This document shows, piece after piece, positions 11,804 through 25,046 of a stretch of DNA of 64,000 bases. The notes beneath the pieces were generated by a model that searched no databases, was not told the origin of the DNA, and worked only from the letters and a program-made list of their open reading frames with translations. Numbering within the stretch: the stretch's first letter is position 1; every line of letters begins with the position of its first letter. Source of the stretch: Didymodactylos carnosus (lineage: Eukaryota > Rotifera > Eurotatoria > Philodinida > Philodinidae). Where the stretch lies: contig CAJNOQ010000066.1 in NCBI GenBank assembly GCA_905250885.1, positions 1 through 64,000 of the forward strand, in the 5' to 3' direction. Position numbers and translations under genes: made by a program.

Positions 11804-14800
11804 TCAAGATTTAATAAAGGCAGCAGATGGAATTTTATTCTAAAATAAACGAAATTAGAGTCATGATAAGTAAAGACTTATTACTGTAATACAAAAAAAA
11901 GAAAAAGATTCTGTAGTAACATTTCAACAAATTTATCGTAAAGATTTTTCAGTTATCAAATTTTATGAAAACTATGCATCATTTGAAAGACTCACACTTA
12001 CCTCATTCTGTAATTGTGTAAAGACTTGTGCTGCTTTGTTATAATCCCAATTATGTTCTTCCAAACATCTACAACAAATACGATAAGTAAACAAAATAAA
12101 ATATCATAAAGAATATACGTACAATGTTGAAAAATGCTGATTCATTCCAGATTCTGTTGAAAATTTTAAAATCATTTGTTGACGATTTGGATCTTGATTT
12201 TGAATTGATAGTTGATGTTGATCCATTGACATACTTTGTGGTATTTGTGACGATGAAGGTTGTGAAGTTTGTGCAGATGGTGGTGGTGCAACAGATTTAT
12301 TCATTTTCTATTTAAAGAAAATAATTAAAAATTAGATCAGTTACTTTTGTACTATTGTCAATGATGAAAATGAGTGTTGCTTACCACAACTTGATCGTTC
12401 GTAGCATTTACAACAAGCAAATGATCACATATAATATGAACACTAAAATTGTAGATATGATACACAATCAATAAGGATAAATAATGAGACATAAATAGTT
12501 TTATAATAATGATGTACAAGCATTGCACAGATCGATGTAAATGATCCATCTATCTTAATTCACTTGCACCTTTTCTGCACACTAATATCACCGAACAAAT
12601 CGTACTGAAAACAAAGTGAAAAACCATTTGTCACCTACCCATTTGCGCTTTGAACCATTGTAAATGTTCGTTGAAAACATCGTATCGATCCACCCACTGC
12701 ATCAACTAGAAATATAAAAAAGAAACAATAAAAAATGAGCTGTACAGATCATAATAAACAAACAAAAGTATTGCTAACCAATTAGAATAGAAAACGAGTC
12801 CGTTACTTACTTTCTTTGTATAAACCATTGATTGTAAATATAGCCGTTGATCCCTGAATAAAAGAAGAAAAAATCAATTATTCTGTTTTAACTACTTAAC
12901 CATTTGTCTCTCCAAATCAAAGTGCGCAAAAACAAATAAAGAAACAATAAATATATAATTGAAATATGTGCCCTTTATTGAATAGGACTATAAAAATTTA
13001 ACAAAAAAAATACATGATATTCTTACCGATGATGAAATAACGTCAACATGAAATGAATTTGGATCATGTTTTGTTGTAGGAAATTTTATTCTTAAATAAT
13101 CTAATACAGTTTGTTTTCCATATTTTAATAATTCTAAACGTTTACTATCGTTAACAACTTTTTGTAAATTTCGACTATCATATATTTGTGGACCATATTT
13201 ATATTGACGTGTTTGTATTCCACAACTATCAGGTGGTGTTGCGATACATAATGAAAACATACATTTCTCATGATAACATGAATGTAGAGAATCACGACCA
13301 CGTATATCAAATAATTGATAATATTCTTGAATAAAACGTCCAAGAAATGATTGTAATTCTTCCGGTACATAATGCGGTTTGCTTTTTGGCAATTGAATTA
13401 TATCAATATCAGTGGCAAAACGAATTGTTGGTGGTAATTCATTATCATCCTAAAATATGAAAATAAAATAAATATTTTTTTGCTTCTTATCAAACTTTAA
13501 ATAATTTTCTTCAGTCTATTAAACATATTGAAATTTGATAGAAGAATATGACTTATCTATTATATACTTTGGTCAAATCTATTATCTGTATATTAAAATT
13601 GTTTTTGTTCGTTAAATCTTCAAGCATAACTTACCAGACGTTTTAATTGTGGTAGTTTTTGTCGAATAGCGCTAAAATATAATAATCAAAACAACGACAA
13701 CTGAAATATCCGAGTAACGTTAGATTAAAAAAAAGATAACAACATAGTAAAACAAGAATAGGTAGAAAATAACAATAGAAAAATTTGTTGCTAATTATTT
13801 CCTTTAGTTATGATAACGTAAAGTTTGTCTTTGTTTATGTGTCTCTTTAACAATATTTTTTCTCAGACTATTTATACATGATTGTCTCGGATGTCGATAA
13901 CACCACATGAACAGTAAAAACTGGAAGATCGGAAGAAATAAAAGAAGAAAGATTGATGGTTCAGATACATTCACACTTCACCACAGATACAAAAAAAAAG
14001 CAAAAGAAGCAACTCTTTTTTGTTTCTCTTTTTTTTTTATTCTTTTTCATTTTTTCTTGTTTTTTTTTTTGTTTATTTTTTTTTTGTTTTTGCCGTAGAC
14101 TATTTTTTCTTCTTTTTTTCGATGCTTCTTCTTTTCTACAAAAAAATTTGTTTAATTTGATTACAAAAAACTGTTTATTTATTAAATATGAGCGAGAGAG
14201 TTCGTTGGTAATGTTTCATTAAATCGTCCCAAGAAAATCGATGTGAAAGGAAGAAGAAGAGAGTACCATTGCATTTTTTAAAACAATATATCATAAAATG
14301 TATATTCATTAATTATGAATATTTATTGTTGTACAATTTCATTGAATAACAATTCGTTAACACTTGCAATGGCAATTGAATAAAAGATTGTAAAAGACGT
14401 AAGAAAATGAATCGATTTTCATTGGGTAATTGGCTAAATTCCTTGTGATAAGTTTCCATGATACAATAAAATAGAATCAATATAAAAAAATTGATGTAAT
14501 ACATAGAAAATGTTTTCTTGTTTACAATTCTTTTATTCACTCATACTTTTTTTTTTTGTTGTTATTATTATTATTACAAAACATTCATACTCACTCATGT
14601 AACTGACCCACCAATCATTTTAATCTCTAATCATCAAGCTACTATGTCATCCAACACGTACAACCGCGTATAATTGTCTCTCAAAAACTCGATCTTAGCG
14701 ACAGACAAACAAAAGGAGAAAAGCAGCAATTTTTTCTTTGTCAACTAGTCCACTTGATATGTAACCACCATATCTTCAATTTAAGCTTCTTGCATTGCCA

Positions 14801-16637
14801 CTGGCATTTTAATTTTAAAAAAAGAAAAACGAATTTAAAGATCTCTGGTTTGATCCCACCTGATTAAATCATCATTGTTTTTTGATGATTGTTGAAGTAC
14901 ATTTTCTCTCAAATAGAGATTGGATAATAAAGGTAAATTTTTCAAATATTGTAGTTCATCAACAGCACGAAGCTAAATAAAACAAAAATAAAAAATATTT
15001 AATTTATACTTAATATGAAATTTTAAATTAATGTTTTGTACCATCCAGAATACATACTTGGTTCAATGATAAATTTAACTGTTCAAGGTGTGGTAATTTT
15101 AAGTTTCGAAATTCGTACAGATTTGTTATGCTATTTTGACTTAAATCCAAGAAACGTGTCTAAAACAGAATGATAAACTTTTATCTACGTCTATTAAATA
15201 AAAATAGTTTACTATCTATACCATAGGAATATTGTCGTTGATTATATTGATGAGATCACGTACAAATTGTTGTTTATTTAGTTGTGGATAAATACCAACA
15301 GCGCTTAAAGCTAAAATCGATATACATGCATTAAATATCAAAGTTATTCATTGTTATGCCAACGTGTGTACCTTCATCATCAGCTAGATTAGATAAATTT
15401 AATGCATTTGTGTTCATATCATATCGTGTACGGATAAAATCCTACAAAAACAAATAACACAAATATGAATGTACTCTTTTCAACGATTAGTCTTATTAGA
15501 AGGACGGGCTAACATTTAAAAAACAACATTTAAAACAACAAAAAAAAGAACATTTGTCAACCCTTAAACTTATAGTTTTCATCATGCAACACTGATGTGT
15601 TTTTTGACTAATACAAAATTTATCATCAATACGTAAAAGACTTTATTTAGGAATGCACCGTTTCTAATTGATTTCAATGGGAATTGGTGCTCAATGTCTC
15701 TTGAAACCGTCTAACTAATTGTGAAGGTGTATTGAACAACGTCTTCACATGACCTAGCATTAGCCCCAACCGAACTACACTAGCTAATTCTAGAAACCAA
15801 TTCCAATTGATAAAAAACTAGAATCGGCATGTAAAAATAGAAATTTAAAGATCTTCTTAGTTTTTCTCTTTTTACAACAGTTCAAAATCACATTATACAA
15901 CATACTCGAAAATGACGTATTAAATCTTCATCTAAATACGGCGCTGGAAATGCTGCACGACCAACCATAATACTTAACTAAAAATATAAGAAAAACCTGT
16001 TAACCATCATATATGTTGAAAACAAACTTTAAACTCACTGTTTCGGAATTTTGAGCGGATAATTTTCCATTTGCTCGTTTAAGCATATCAGCTTCTTCTC
16101 GGCTGTTGACAAAAAATACGCCCATATTTGTATCACGGTCAATAAAATACTTAAGAGAAACAAACATGTGTATCAAATCAAAATTTCATGTTTAAAGTAC
16201 GCGCTTACATGATATGGTTGAAATTGTCTTGATGTATGTACTTTTAGTATTGACATTACTCTATCTTTTCCAATATGTCCAGCTTTTGGTATTGATACCC
16301 GCCACCAACCCGTTTGATTCTGACGTGCTTGTGATTGATTTGTATGTTTATTAAATAAACCAACTGGTCGCGGTCCACCAAAACCACCACCACCACGATG
16401 TGTACTATTAACAACTCTTCCACGAAAATTGCGTACACTAGTATCCGTTGTTAAATTATCACTTATTGAAACTGTTAAGGAATCAACATCATCTGTTGGA
16501 CGTCGATTCCCCCTGCCTCTACCACTCGGACCACCACGTGTACGATAGCGTACATTTTGACTGCCTTTATAATAACCTGATGATGTTGGATCAGTATGAT
16601 GACGATAACCACCACGAGTTTGATTACGATAAGACAT
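11804..16637 (-). CDS. NXF1: Nuclear RNA export factor 1 (TAP)
   Basis: NXF1 is the main mRNA export receptor. With NXT1/p15 it binds mRNPs and FG-nucleoporins at the nuclear pore. Fifteen exons give 633 aa, close to the usual 600-620: 16637-16209, 16149-16039, 15977-15906, 15441-15372, 15310-15222, 15159-15058, 14972-14860, 13671-13635, 13449-13027, 12853-12811, 12705-12639, 12442-12385, 12307-12123, 12068-12002 and 11839-11804. Phases agree throughout. Domain order is an Arg/Gly-rich N-terminus (RGG patches, residues 30-95), the TAP RRM from WWRVSIPKAG (about 111-190), leucine-rich repeats (about 240-345), an NTF2-like domain (about 360-538, FIQEYYQLFD), a Pro/Gln/Ser linker, and the C-terminal UBA-like TAP-C domain (RQQMILKFSTESGMN, CLEEHNWDYNKAAQVF). 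It ends KIPSAAFIK plus Ser, matching the family's C-terminus. The start is the first ATG of the open frame. Intron 7 is exceptionally long and is listed separately. Confidence 0.95.
13672..14859 (-). promoter_or_regulatory. Putative NXF1 cassette (retained) intron
   Basis: This is intron 7 of NXF1. At 1188 bp it is far longer than the other thirteen introns (54-464 bp). It is flanked by a 113-nt exon encoding the end of the LRR domain and a 37-nt exon. In animal NXF1 genes a block of an approximately 110-nt exon, a long intron and a 37-nt exon is conserved, and in vertebrates that intron is retained in a regulated transcript through a constitutive transport element. If this intron were retained, translation would stop after eight further residues, giving a protein of about 336 aa with only the RRM and LRR parts. 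In the sense direction it holds a strongly A-rich tract (14140-13990). Retention itself is inferred. Confidence 0.6.
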
Positions 16638-19600
16638 CACTAGTTTCAACAAAAAAATTTTCTTTAATCTGAAAAAAAACAGAAATATCTTATAAAACTA
16701 TCAAATTTACAAATCTGTTGTTCTTTAAATTTTATTGTTTCACGCATTTCTGCATTTACTTGTTCTTCGAAGCAGTTATAAATCATTTAATCATCCATTC
16801 ACCTTTTAGCAAGATGATTTTCTTTATAGAACGCACAAATTAATAAAAATTCAATGCATATAAAAACATTAGCTCAATAAACCAACCGAATAGCTATGCC
16901 GACTTCGATCAAACACTTATAAGTAAAAGTCAACTGTTCATGTATAGATGCGCATGCTTCGCTACTGCAAATAAAAACATCCTAATATGAATACAATGAA
17001 ATTTTTTTCTTATTCGATATGAAATTACCGTTTTTTTCGTTTTTCCCCTTTTGCGTCATTCTTGTTTTCGTTTTTTATACCCTTTTCTCTCTATTGTTAG
17101 TATTCTAGATTATTACTCCATAATACTGATAAATAAATGGAAATAATACTGATGATTCATACGAACTGCATCATTGCTGTACAATAGCAGAGTAACGTTG
17201 CACTCTACCAGTGATATTCATTTAGAAGATAGATGTCTTTAATCAATTTTTTTGAAAAGCTTTATATAGTCCTAAACGTGATAATAAAAATATGTGACTG
17301 ATCAGCTTCTGCAAATAACTTTTTTGATTATTGTAGTCACAATGCGTTTGAAGATACAATTAAAACAAACTCTCTCTCTCTTAATGAGTGACATCTATAG
17401 AGACTAAAGCCCTATAATTCGGCTTCTAAACATCTTGAGCTATAATTTTGTGTCAGAAGGAAAGTTCAGTCAATCAATATTGCAACAAAATATTAAATTT
17501 CACCATTTGACCTAAGTGTACTTTTTATTTGGCAGGTAGAGGAACTAATCAAAATAAGTATGCAAGCTTATATAACTTATGATGCTTATGAAACTTTTTC
17601 ATGTGAAACGGTGTTCAAACATGTGTACACAACGAAACAATAAAAACGCGCTCAACCGATGCTTTATGAGCCTTCTCTAGCGGTTTAAACTATATCCAAG
17701 GGGTAAGGCATATAGATAAATGGCTTTAACGCAGTTATTAAGAATCACTGAGACTTGCAAAATATCCTACTTTGTAGAGAAACATTTAACCGATGTATTT
17801 GTTAAAATAAAAAATAGTTCAAGCAAATTGTGACAAATATAGAAGTGTTCTTAAATGCCGCAACTTTATATGATGACACACCAGAGATAGCAAAAGAGTG
17901 GAAGAGTTTTTTGCAAATTTGAAATAAATTTTGGAAAATTTTGTCCTTTTGTTTATTTAACAACTGTACTAACTAACACGAGCTTCAGTGATTAGAGGAC
18001 GTAGTTGAATTTACTATACTCTCTTTCACATCTGATGTCTCATAAATGAAAAGAAACACAAGGTTTGTTTATTCTACAAAATGCACTATTAATTGAGAAG
18101 GAAAGTGTACAGAGATGAAGCGCTCTATCTTTCCCCAGTGAACCGAAACCCAGACATGCAGAGAAGTCATTGTTCCTGGCTCTTCTTTGCCTATTCTTGT
18201 TTACAAAACCACAAACTACATATGAATACATCTTACATATAAACTGAAACTGCAAAAGATGGCGTCTGCTAAGTAAAATGCTAATTTAGAGCAAAAAGTG
18301 AGGCGTTATAATAATAACTATTTATTCAAAGGCCTTGGCCTGTAACACGACGACCTCCTCTCTCCGCAAATCAACAGATAAAAAGCGAATATGACTTTAA
18401 ATAGAAGAAAAAGATGTCTTAGTGTCTTGGATCACCCTCACCGACAGCATACTCACTATGTTCTGACGTACAATACGGCTCCTCTGACTAGTTCGTGTAG
18501 CTTTCCAGAAAATTAGTACGTGGTTAATGAGTGTGTATGGGGAGCTCAGATATTTGGGCGAAAGAACTCTACGTCAGGCTAGCCTTCTGTACAGAGTTGT
18601 GGTTGATGACTATTACCTAGATGGATGACCGTGTCAGCTGCAGGAAGGATATCGAGCTATTGAAACTGCCATTCGGTAGCACCGGAAACGGTAGCCGCAA
18701 GGTGGGATATTCTTCCTTTCTTCTTCCTAAAAGCCCATAGCGACGAACAACAAACGATCGATTCTGGAAGGTTACTCCAGCGGGCGATTGTAGAGCAAAG
18801 AAAAGAAGAATGTGCTATTTAAGGAAAAGAACCGTTAGCACAAGAAAGAATACGAATATATTTGGAATGTTGAGAACGTGAAGAAGAATAGTGAGAACGC
18901 TGAAGAGAATAAAAAATAGGCATGTTTCAAAGAACTGTGTAAGTCTACAATCCTTAGAACGAAATAAAAAAAGAAGAGATGGTTCAGATTTCTCATCGAA
19001 TGGGAGAAGTACCGAGATAATACAGCACGGTTTGAAACTGATGCCTGTCAAATTTATACCGCATTAGCGCAAATTTTCATGTCCAATTTGTTCCATTCAA
19101 GTTACACTATAGTTCCAATATTAAAAATCTTGATAAACCTACTTTATTTGAATAAGCAGTGAAATCAAAAATAAAAACGTCGGTCACGTGTTCAGGACAT
19201 AGACAGGGTTAAGTGATGATCAGCGTTTTTAATAAAGCGTAGATCACGTGAAAGCAACGTGGATATCCATGATCAAAAATAAAAATCCACGCTGGGATCT
19301 ATGCTTTCGAAAAACTCACGTTGCTTTGTTCTGCGAGTCATCAGCAGATCAAACTACAGAAGAAAAGAAAGTGATTCATTCATCTTGTACACATTAAAAG
19401 TGAAATGAACTTTCTACTTTCTCTCTGTTAATCTGACTCTAAAAGCGAAAAGCAGCTTTACAGGTACACAGATTTGAATGAAACTGCAGGTAATATGGAG
19501 GAAATAAAACAGCTCGCTGTTTGAGCCTAAAAAGAATGATCCACGTTGTTCACTATGTTTCAAAGCAAGTGAAAAAATTCTCATTAAAAACAGTGACGGT

Positions 19601-20708
19601 AATGCGTCGTTAATGTTCCGATGCAAACACGTTACGTATTATATACATTCTTTTATTATATTCAGGGTTGCCATTCTGTCCGCTGTTTGCAGGCAAATTC
19701 CACTTTTTCAACTTTTATTCCGCTTTTTCAAAATTCGAGATTGAACAGCCACTATCGTTTCTAATACTGCAGCAAATACGTCTCTAAATAGTTCATTGTC
19801 TTGTAAAGAAATGAATAAACATCTTTTATCACAAAAACACTTATTAATCTCAATACACTCGGTCAAAAAGTATCAGTTCAAAAAACAGCGCGTTTAGTAG
19901 TTTGAGTCTTTTGTTGATGTCGCTGAAAACAAATAGATTTTTTCTACTTAACATGGATATGTAAATACATATGTTGACAAAGAACTGTTACGCCACTAAA
20001 CAAATTAACGTACACGCTAGAAGTACAAAAACTGACTTTCCGCTTTTCAAAACTTTTTTTACCACTTTTTGAACTTTTAAAGTTGACAATTCTGATTATT
20101 ATATATTGATCATGTTGATGAATATATATATGTAAATCAAAAATTGCCATATTGAAAAGATGATAAACTCTATTATTTCAAGCTTTTTGATTGGTTGCTT
20201 TGTTATTGGTACGGTCTGTTTGGATATTCTTGAGTCATTTATCGATGTCAGACGTTGTTTCCTTTTAGCTGTAAATAGTAGTACCGCTTCAAGGAGAGAC
20301 TATCTATCTCAATTCGCATTGATTCTGGCTCCTTGGAGCTGCTATTTGCAGCTAAAATGGAATAACGGTTGTCACATGCCATTCTTATGTCTTGACAGAC
20401 ATATGGAAAAAAGAACGTAAATGAAAAAAATATTTCCCTAGAGGTGAACATACAATATATGTCGGTTGTAAATTTCAGCTGCAGCTTGTATAATTTTTTT
20501 GTGTTGAAAAGATGCGATATGTTCTGTCTTGTGAGTAAACATTGAATATTGGTTTTATTTCTGTTCTATATTGTTTTAGAGTCCAAAAGAAAATTCACAT
20601 TTTTTTTATTGGAAGAAATTCTTTGAGTTTCTTGTTTAAAGTCCGATAAACTATATTTTTCATTTTAGATTTTCAAATCATTCTAAATGTTTTTAGCGAA
20701 TCGATGAT
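16638..20708. other. Intergenic between divergent NXF1 and RING gene
   Basis: This stretch must hold the promoters of both divergently transcribed genes, but I see no clear core element. A less AT-rich block lies at about 18300-19060, and an imperfect hairpin at 19233-19307. Two stretches rich in CCACTTTTT/CCGCTTTTT words are at 19690-19735 and 20034-20080. None of it reads as protein. Confidence 0.5.
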
Positions 20709-22508
20709 ATGAAACGTCGACACCATTGTGATAGTCACAATAATTCTTCGTCAAAAAGACAACATAGTCTCTGTATGGATACCAATAACGAGAATAATAG
20801 AACGATTAATTTAACATCATCACCGACTGTCAGGTAAATAATTGATTGAATACGTATATAGAGCGAAAAAATATTGATCAAGAAAGAAATTACATTGTTT
20901 TACGTTTCACGTAGTAATATACCAGAATATATTTCTGGTATATCAATAAATAATTTAGTAATCTAACAGCGGTCTCTCGAAAAAGGTGTTCAGAAATTCA
21001 GAATGATAAAAATCGTCTATAGTAAGCATTATGTATTATCGTTTTTAATAGCAAAAAAGAAGCTGAATAAATACCTAATAAAACTTTTGTTTGTATTTAT
21101 TGTAGTATAAATTCAAATTCCACTCCGAATGATGACGACGAAGATGAAATTGTTATTCTAAATTCACCAATATCCTTTTCCAATGACAGTGAATCTTCAA
21201 CATCGGCTGTTGTTTCAACTATAACCGATTTACTTTGTCGAATAACAACTTCTGAATATTCACAGCAATCTGACCCAGATGGTTCTTCTTCTATTTCTTA
21301 TATCACTACCAAACGTCCTTTTAGCTCATTAACAACAACAGAGATCACTTCTAATTCAAAACGTTCAAGAATAATAAATAAAGAATCACAAGATGATGAT
21401 GATGATGATGAAGAACAGAATGATTGTGTTGTTGTTAATACAATCAATCCAGAAATTGTTTTATTAGATGATATTGAAGAGCAAGAAATTTTATCACCAA
21501 CCACAAGTAATGATGACGGTATTGATTCAATTGATGATGAAGACGAGATTGAGCAACAAATAAATGATCCTGATTATACACAAATAACGGATGCCGAATC
21601 GAGTAATGAAAGTGACGTAGAAATTGAAGATGATTATTCTACACCGCTCACAAGTCAGACACAGTCAATTATTAATTTGATTACACAAGATGTAAATGAT
21701 GATAACACACGACTAAGTGAAGGTAATGTATTTAAGCTATTAGGAGCAACTTTCTAAGAAACACTATAACACAACAGTAGTTAATAACTAAAAATGTAAT
21801 CTCTTTTGAACAAAGAGTATTTGTTTTACGAGATTACTGTATTTCATGTGAAAATTTTTTTCTTAGATTCTACTGAAAATAATAATGTACAAAATCGAGC
21901 TCCTTTACCAGAATCCATAATTGACTTAGTTACTCAATCATTAGCAACAACAAATGCTTACAATACTAATCAAGAAGATGTAGAAGAGATTGAAGTTTTA
22001 AATGATACTGAATATCTACAACATCGATTACGTGTTCCACCATTGATAATAATTCTTGATGAAGATAATAATAATAATAACTCTATCAGTGTTGAAAATG
22101 AAGAACCAATTGAAATTAATCAACAGCAATCTCGTTCTCATGAACATAAACAATCGATTGATGAACATGTAGGTTATGTCAACGAACATGGATATATTAA
22201 CAGTGGCAGTCTCCAATGATTTTCTTTTCTTTAGGTTTGTCCCATTTGTTTAGAATCATTAACTCAATTGCAACGACAAAATATCAAGTAAGTTCAATTT
22301 TAAATCAAAAATAGTATTATCTTATTTCATTATTATCTATATAATATTTTAAATGTTTAGTTTGGTAACGACACCTGTATGTCAACATGTTTTTTGTGAT
22401 CCATGCTCAAGAAAACTATTAGAAAATGTTCCTGTAGCCAGATGTCCTCTATGTCGATTACAATTGAATGAACGAACAAAATTTATATCCTACTGCATTG
22501 TTTATTAA
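20709..22508 (+). CDS. RNF4-like RING E3 ligase, candidate SUMO-targeted
   Basis: Exons 20709-20833, 21106-21722, 21867-22168, 22235-22287 and 22361-22508 give 414 aa. The exon 3 donor could instead be at 22178, adding three residues. The C-terminal RING has Cys350, Cys353, Cys373, His375, Cys378, Cys381, Cys394 and Cys397, that is VCPIC...VCQHVFCDPC...CPLC, a C3HC4 pattern. It is followed by a short hydrophobic tail ending YCIVY, as in RNF4, whose tail matters for activity. The long acidic, low-complexity N-terminus contains hydrophobic cores next to acidic residues that look like SUMO-interacting motifs: IVIL (57-60), IVLL (159-162), IEVL (289-292) and IIIL (308-311). Known RNF4 proteins ubiquitinate poly-SUMOylated nuclear proteins, and a similar role here is inference. 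Human RNF4 is only 190 aa, so orthology is not certain. The first ATG at 20704 gives an immediate stop, and 20709 is the next. Confidence 0.8.
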
Positions 22509-23031
22509 GTTTTATAATAGGCAGACACTTGTTATTATTTGTTTTAATATTACTTTTTCGTGTTGTTCTTTTTGTTACTCTACTACTACTACACTACTAA
22601 GTGTACTCTAACAAAAAAACAAATAACTTAGCTGACCGATTATTCCTATTATCTCGATATTTTTGTGGTAGAATCATTCTAGATAGTTAGATAGTCCTTC
22701 TTCTTACTAAAGATAACTAGTCTGATCTTTTCATAATTCACAAGGTTAACTTTTGTTGATATAGGATGAAAAAAATGCCAAAGTGATTAGACCTAAAAAT
22801 TGGGAAAAAGCAATATGAAATATTTTTGCAGAAACCTGATGGTATCACTAAATATAATAAAAAAAAATATTTTTATGTGGTTACTACAATACACGCTTCT
22901 CTTCTCTTCCATACAGATCATTGTTATTCACGTCATTTCGTTCCAAAGATTCTCTTGTTTTTTCATTGAAATATATGTAGTGATAAAACCAGAGAAATTT
23001 GACTTTAAAACTGTATACAATGAGTTATAAC

Positions 23032-23037
23032 AATAAA
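23032..23037 (+). terminator. Candidate poly(A) signal of the RING gene
   Basis: AATAAA about 520 nt past the stop codon. No stronger hexamer was noticed between. The 3' UTR assignment is tentative. Confidence 0.3.
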
Positions 23038-23896
23038 GATGAAAATTTATGTTTAATGATGATTATTGTCATTTTGAATTAAAAACTGTTCAGAAAATTA
23101 TCTTACTATGTATATTTTTCTCGCTTTATTTTGTACAACAGCAGTGTATGCTTTTCGTTCTATTTTTTGTTGTTTCTAAATAACCTGTCTTCTTTTGTTC
23201 TCTCTTCGTGTTCACTTGCCGGATTTTGTAGGTATGTGTGTGTGTGTGTATATATATTAAGTATACTAGGCTTATTCTATGTTTTTCTTATTTTTTGATC
23301 GAAAAGTAAAAAAATATTTCCGAAACTTGCGATTTATCATTCGCGTCTGACATTTGAAGAAAAATTGTATATTTTTATTCAACATCGGACTAGTTGGATT
23401 ATTTTCAATATTTCAAAGGATTGGTTGATTCGATTGGGTTGCAAATGTGCCAGACGACTTTTTTGTTTAGTGATATCATAGATAAATTCCAATGTGTAAA
23501 AGAACATTGAATTACGTGTGAAAGTATATGTGCGTGTGTTACTGTGTAAGCGAACATCCACAACAAGTGAACAAATTACATCGTCTAGCAATTGATATCA
23601 ATCCTCTCTTAACCTAAAGATTAGTTAAATCAATGAAAATCATTGAAAAAACGTCAATACAACGTGGAACATTGTATCAAAGCAAAGTATTACAAAAATA
23701 AAATTGAGAGATATTAATTAAAAAAACGATAAATTGAGTGATCATGTTAAAGTTCTGTGTAAAAGCATCACTTCAACATAAGAAGAACGTTCATTATCAA
23801 TAAAATGTGGCAAAAAAGCTCAATAAAACACTTTTTATTATAATCTAATTCTTCACATTTACCTCTGTCGAATCAATCGTTATTATAAGATAAAGA

Positions 23897-24905
23897 TTAG
23901 TTTATCAGCATAGAAATGCTTTTTATTATCCATTCTAAAATAGAATGCAGTGCAATTGTTTTTTGAATAATTTTTAATAGGACTAACTAAGATACTTGCG
24001 GTTTCAGCATTATGTAGAGAAGATCTGATGGAGATGCCTATGAAAAAAAAAGTTGCTGCGACAACCAAAAAACATTCCCTCACTTCCCTAGTCCATCTTT
24101 CCTGATGAAGACTTCTTCTCGCTGAATCCGCGAAAAAACGTGAAATCTCTAGAAAGCTACCAGTGAATCACCAGAGACTTTATTATTTATCCCCACTCCC
24201 TAAAAATCAGGTAAACACTAAGGATTTTACAGAGAATTCCTAAGGACTCCCTGGGAGTTTCGCGTTTTTTCGAGAACTTCATCAGGAAAAGTGGACTAGC
24301 GAAGTTAGGAAATATTTTTTTCCTAAGTTTAACTGCAAGAACAGATGAAATGGAGTAGTTTGGATCGATTTTGACTGAATTAGAAATTTTTTAATTTTCG
24401 CTGACGATAGTCACAAATGGATTGTTTTATCTACTACAAGTTTTCCCAGGTTCTTGAATTTTCTTCTGAAAACAAAAATTGACGCGTGGCTCGCATGGTT
24501 AAAAACCTATGTTTGTTATTATTTGTAAGGTTATCAGAGCTAACCGAATTAAGATAAGTAAGTCCTAGCAAAATGTGTACCATGTGGGAACTATAGAAGG
24601 CAGGGAGGTTCGACTTGCTCAGATGAATAGCGGACACCCTGAACTATATACTGAGTGTGTTAAACATAGAAGTCTCTTGAGAAAGTCAAAGAGCAATGTT
24701 CTCTTTTTTCAAAGACTTGTCAAGTACATCATCTAAAGATTGTCGCAGCGACTTTTTTTTCATAGGTATCTCCATCAGATCTTCTTTGCACAATGCTAAA
24801 ACTGCAAGTATCTAGCTTATTTCAATTAAAAATTATTCAAAAAATAATGAACTGCATTCTGTTTTAGAATGGATAATAAAAAGCATTTCTATGCTGATAA
24901 ACTAA
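23897..24905. mobile_element. Long-TIR fold-back element with nested MITE
   Basis: Inverted arms of about 166 bp lie at 23897-24063 and 24740-24905. They are near-identical over most of their length, with shared outer ends TTAGTTTATCAGCATAGAA and inner ends GCTGCGACAA. The 680-bp interior contains a second small element (24088-24299). No transposase is visible. A clear target duplication was not found. The structure is that of a non-autonomous fold-back or long-TIR element in the gap between the RING gene and CDC40. Confidence 0.7.
24088..24299. repeat. Short CTAG-ended MITE nested in the larger element
   Basis: Ends are CTAGTCCATCTTTCCTGATG and, reversed, CTAGTCCACTTTTCCTGATG. They are near-perfect inverted repeats around a 212-bp unit. 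It is closely related to the right half of the repeat at 1949-2585. It lies inside the 23897-24905 element, so it inserted after that element did, or was carried along with it. Confidence 0.68.
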
Positions 24906-25046
24906 CTAATATTTTCATATCGAAATGGATTATTCAAGATATTAGTTTTTCGTTTTTTCTAAATTTTTTTTTTTTTTTTGTTTTTGATAGCATGTTATGA
25001 CTGTTATTTATTTTTTAGAATCCTCATAAACTTCTTTCACTTTATA

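Noticed and set aside
16638-16652. Five-codon upstream extension of NXF1 starting at TTG
   Set aside because: Not an ATG. The in-frame ATG at 16637 directly precedes the family-like N-terminus.
18560-18660. 5S rRNA-like phrase
   Set aside because: Only the box C-like word matches. The rest of a 5S gene is not visible, so no RNA gene is called.
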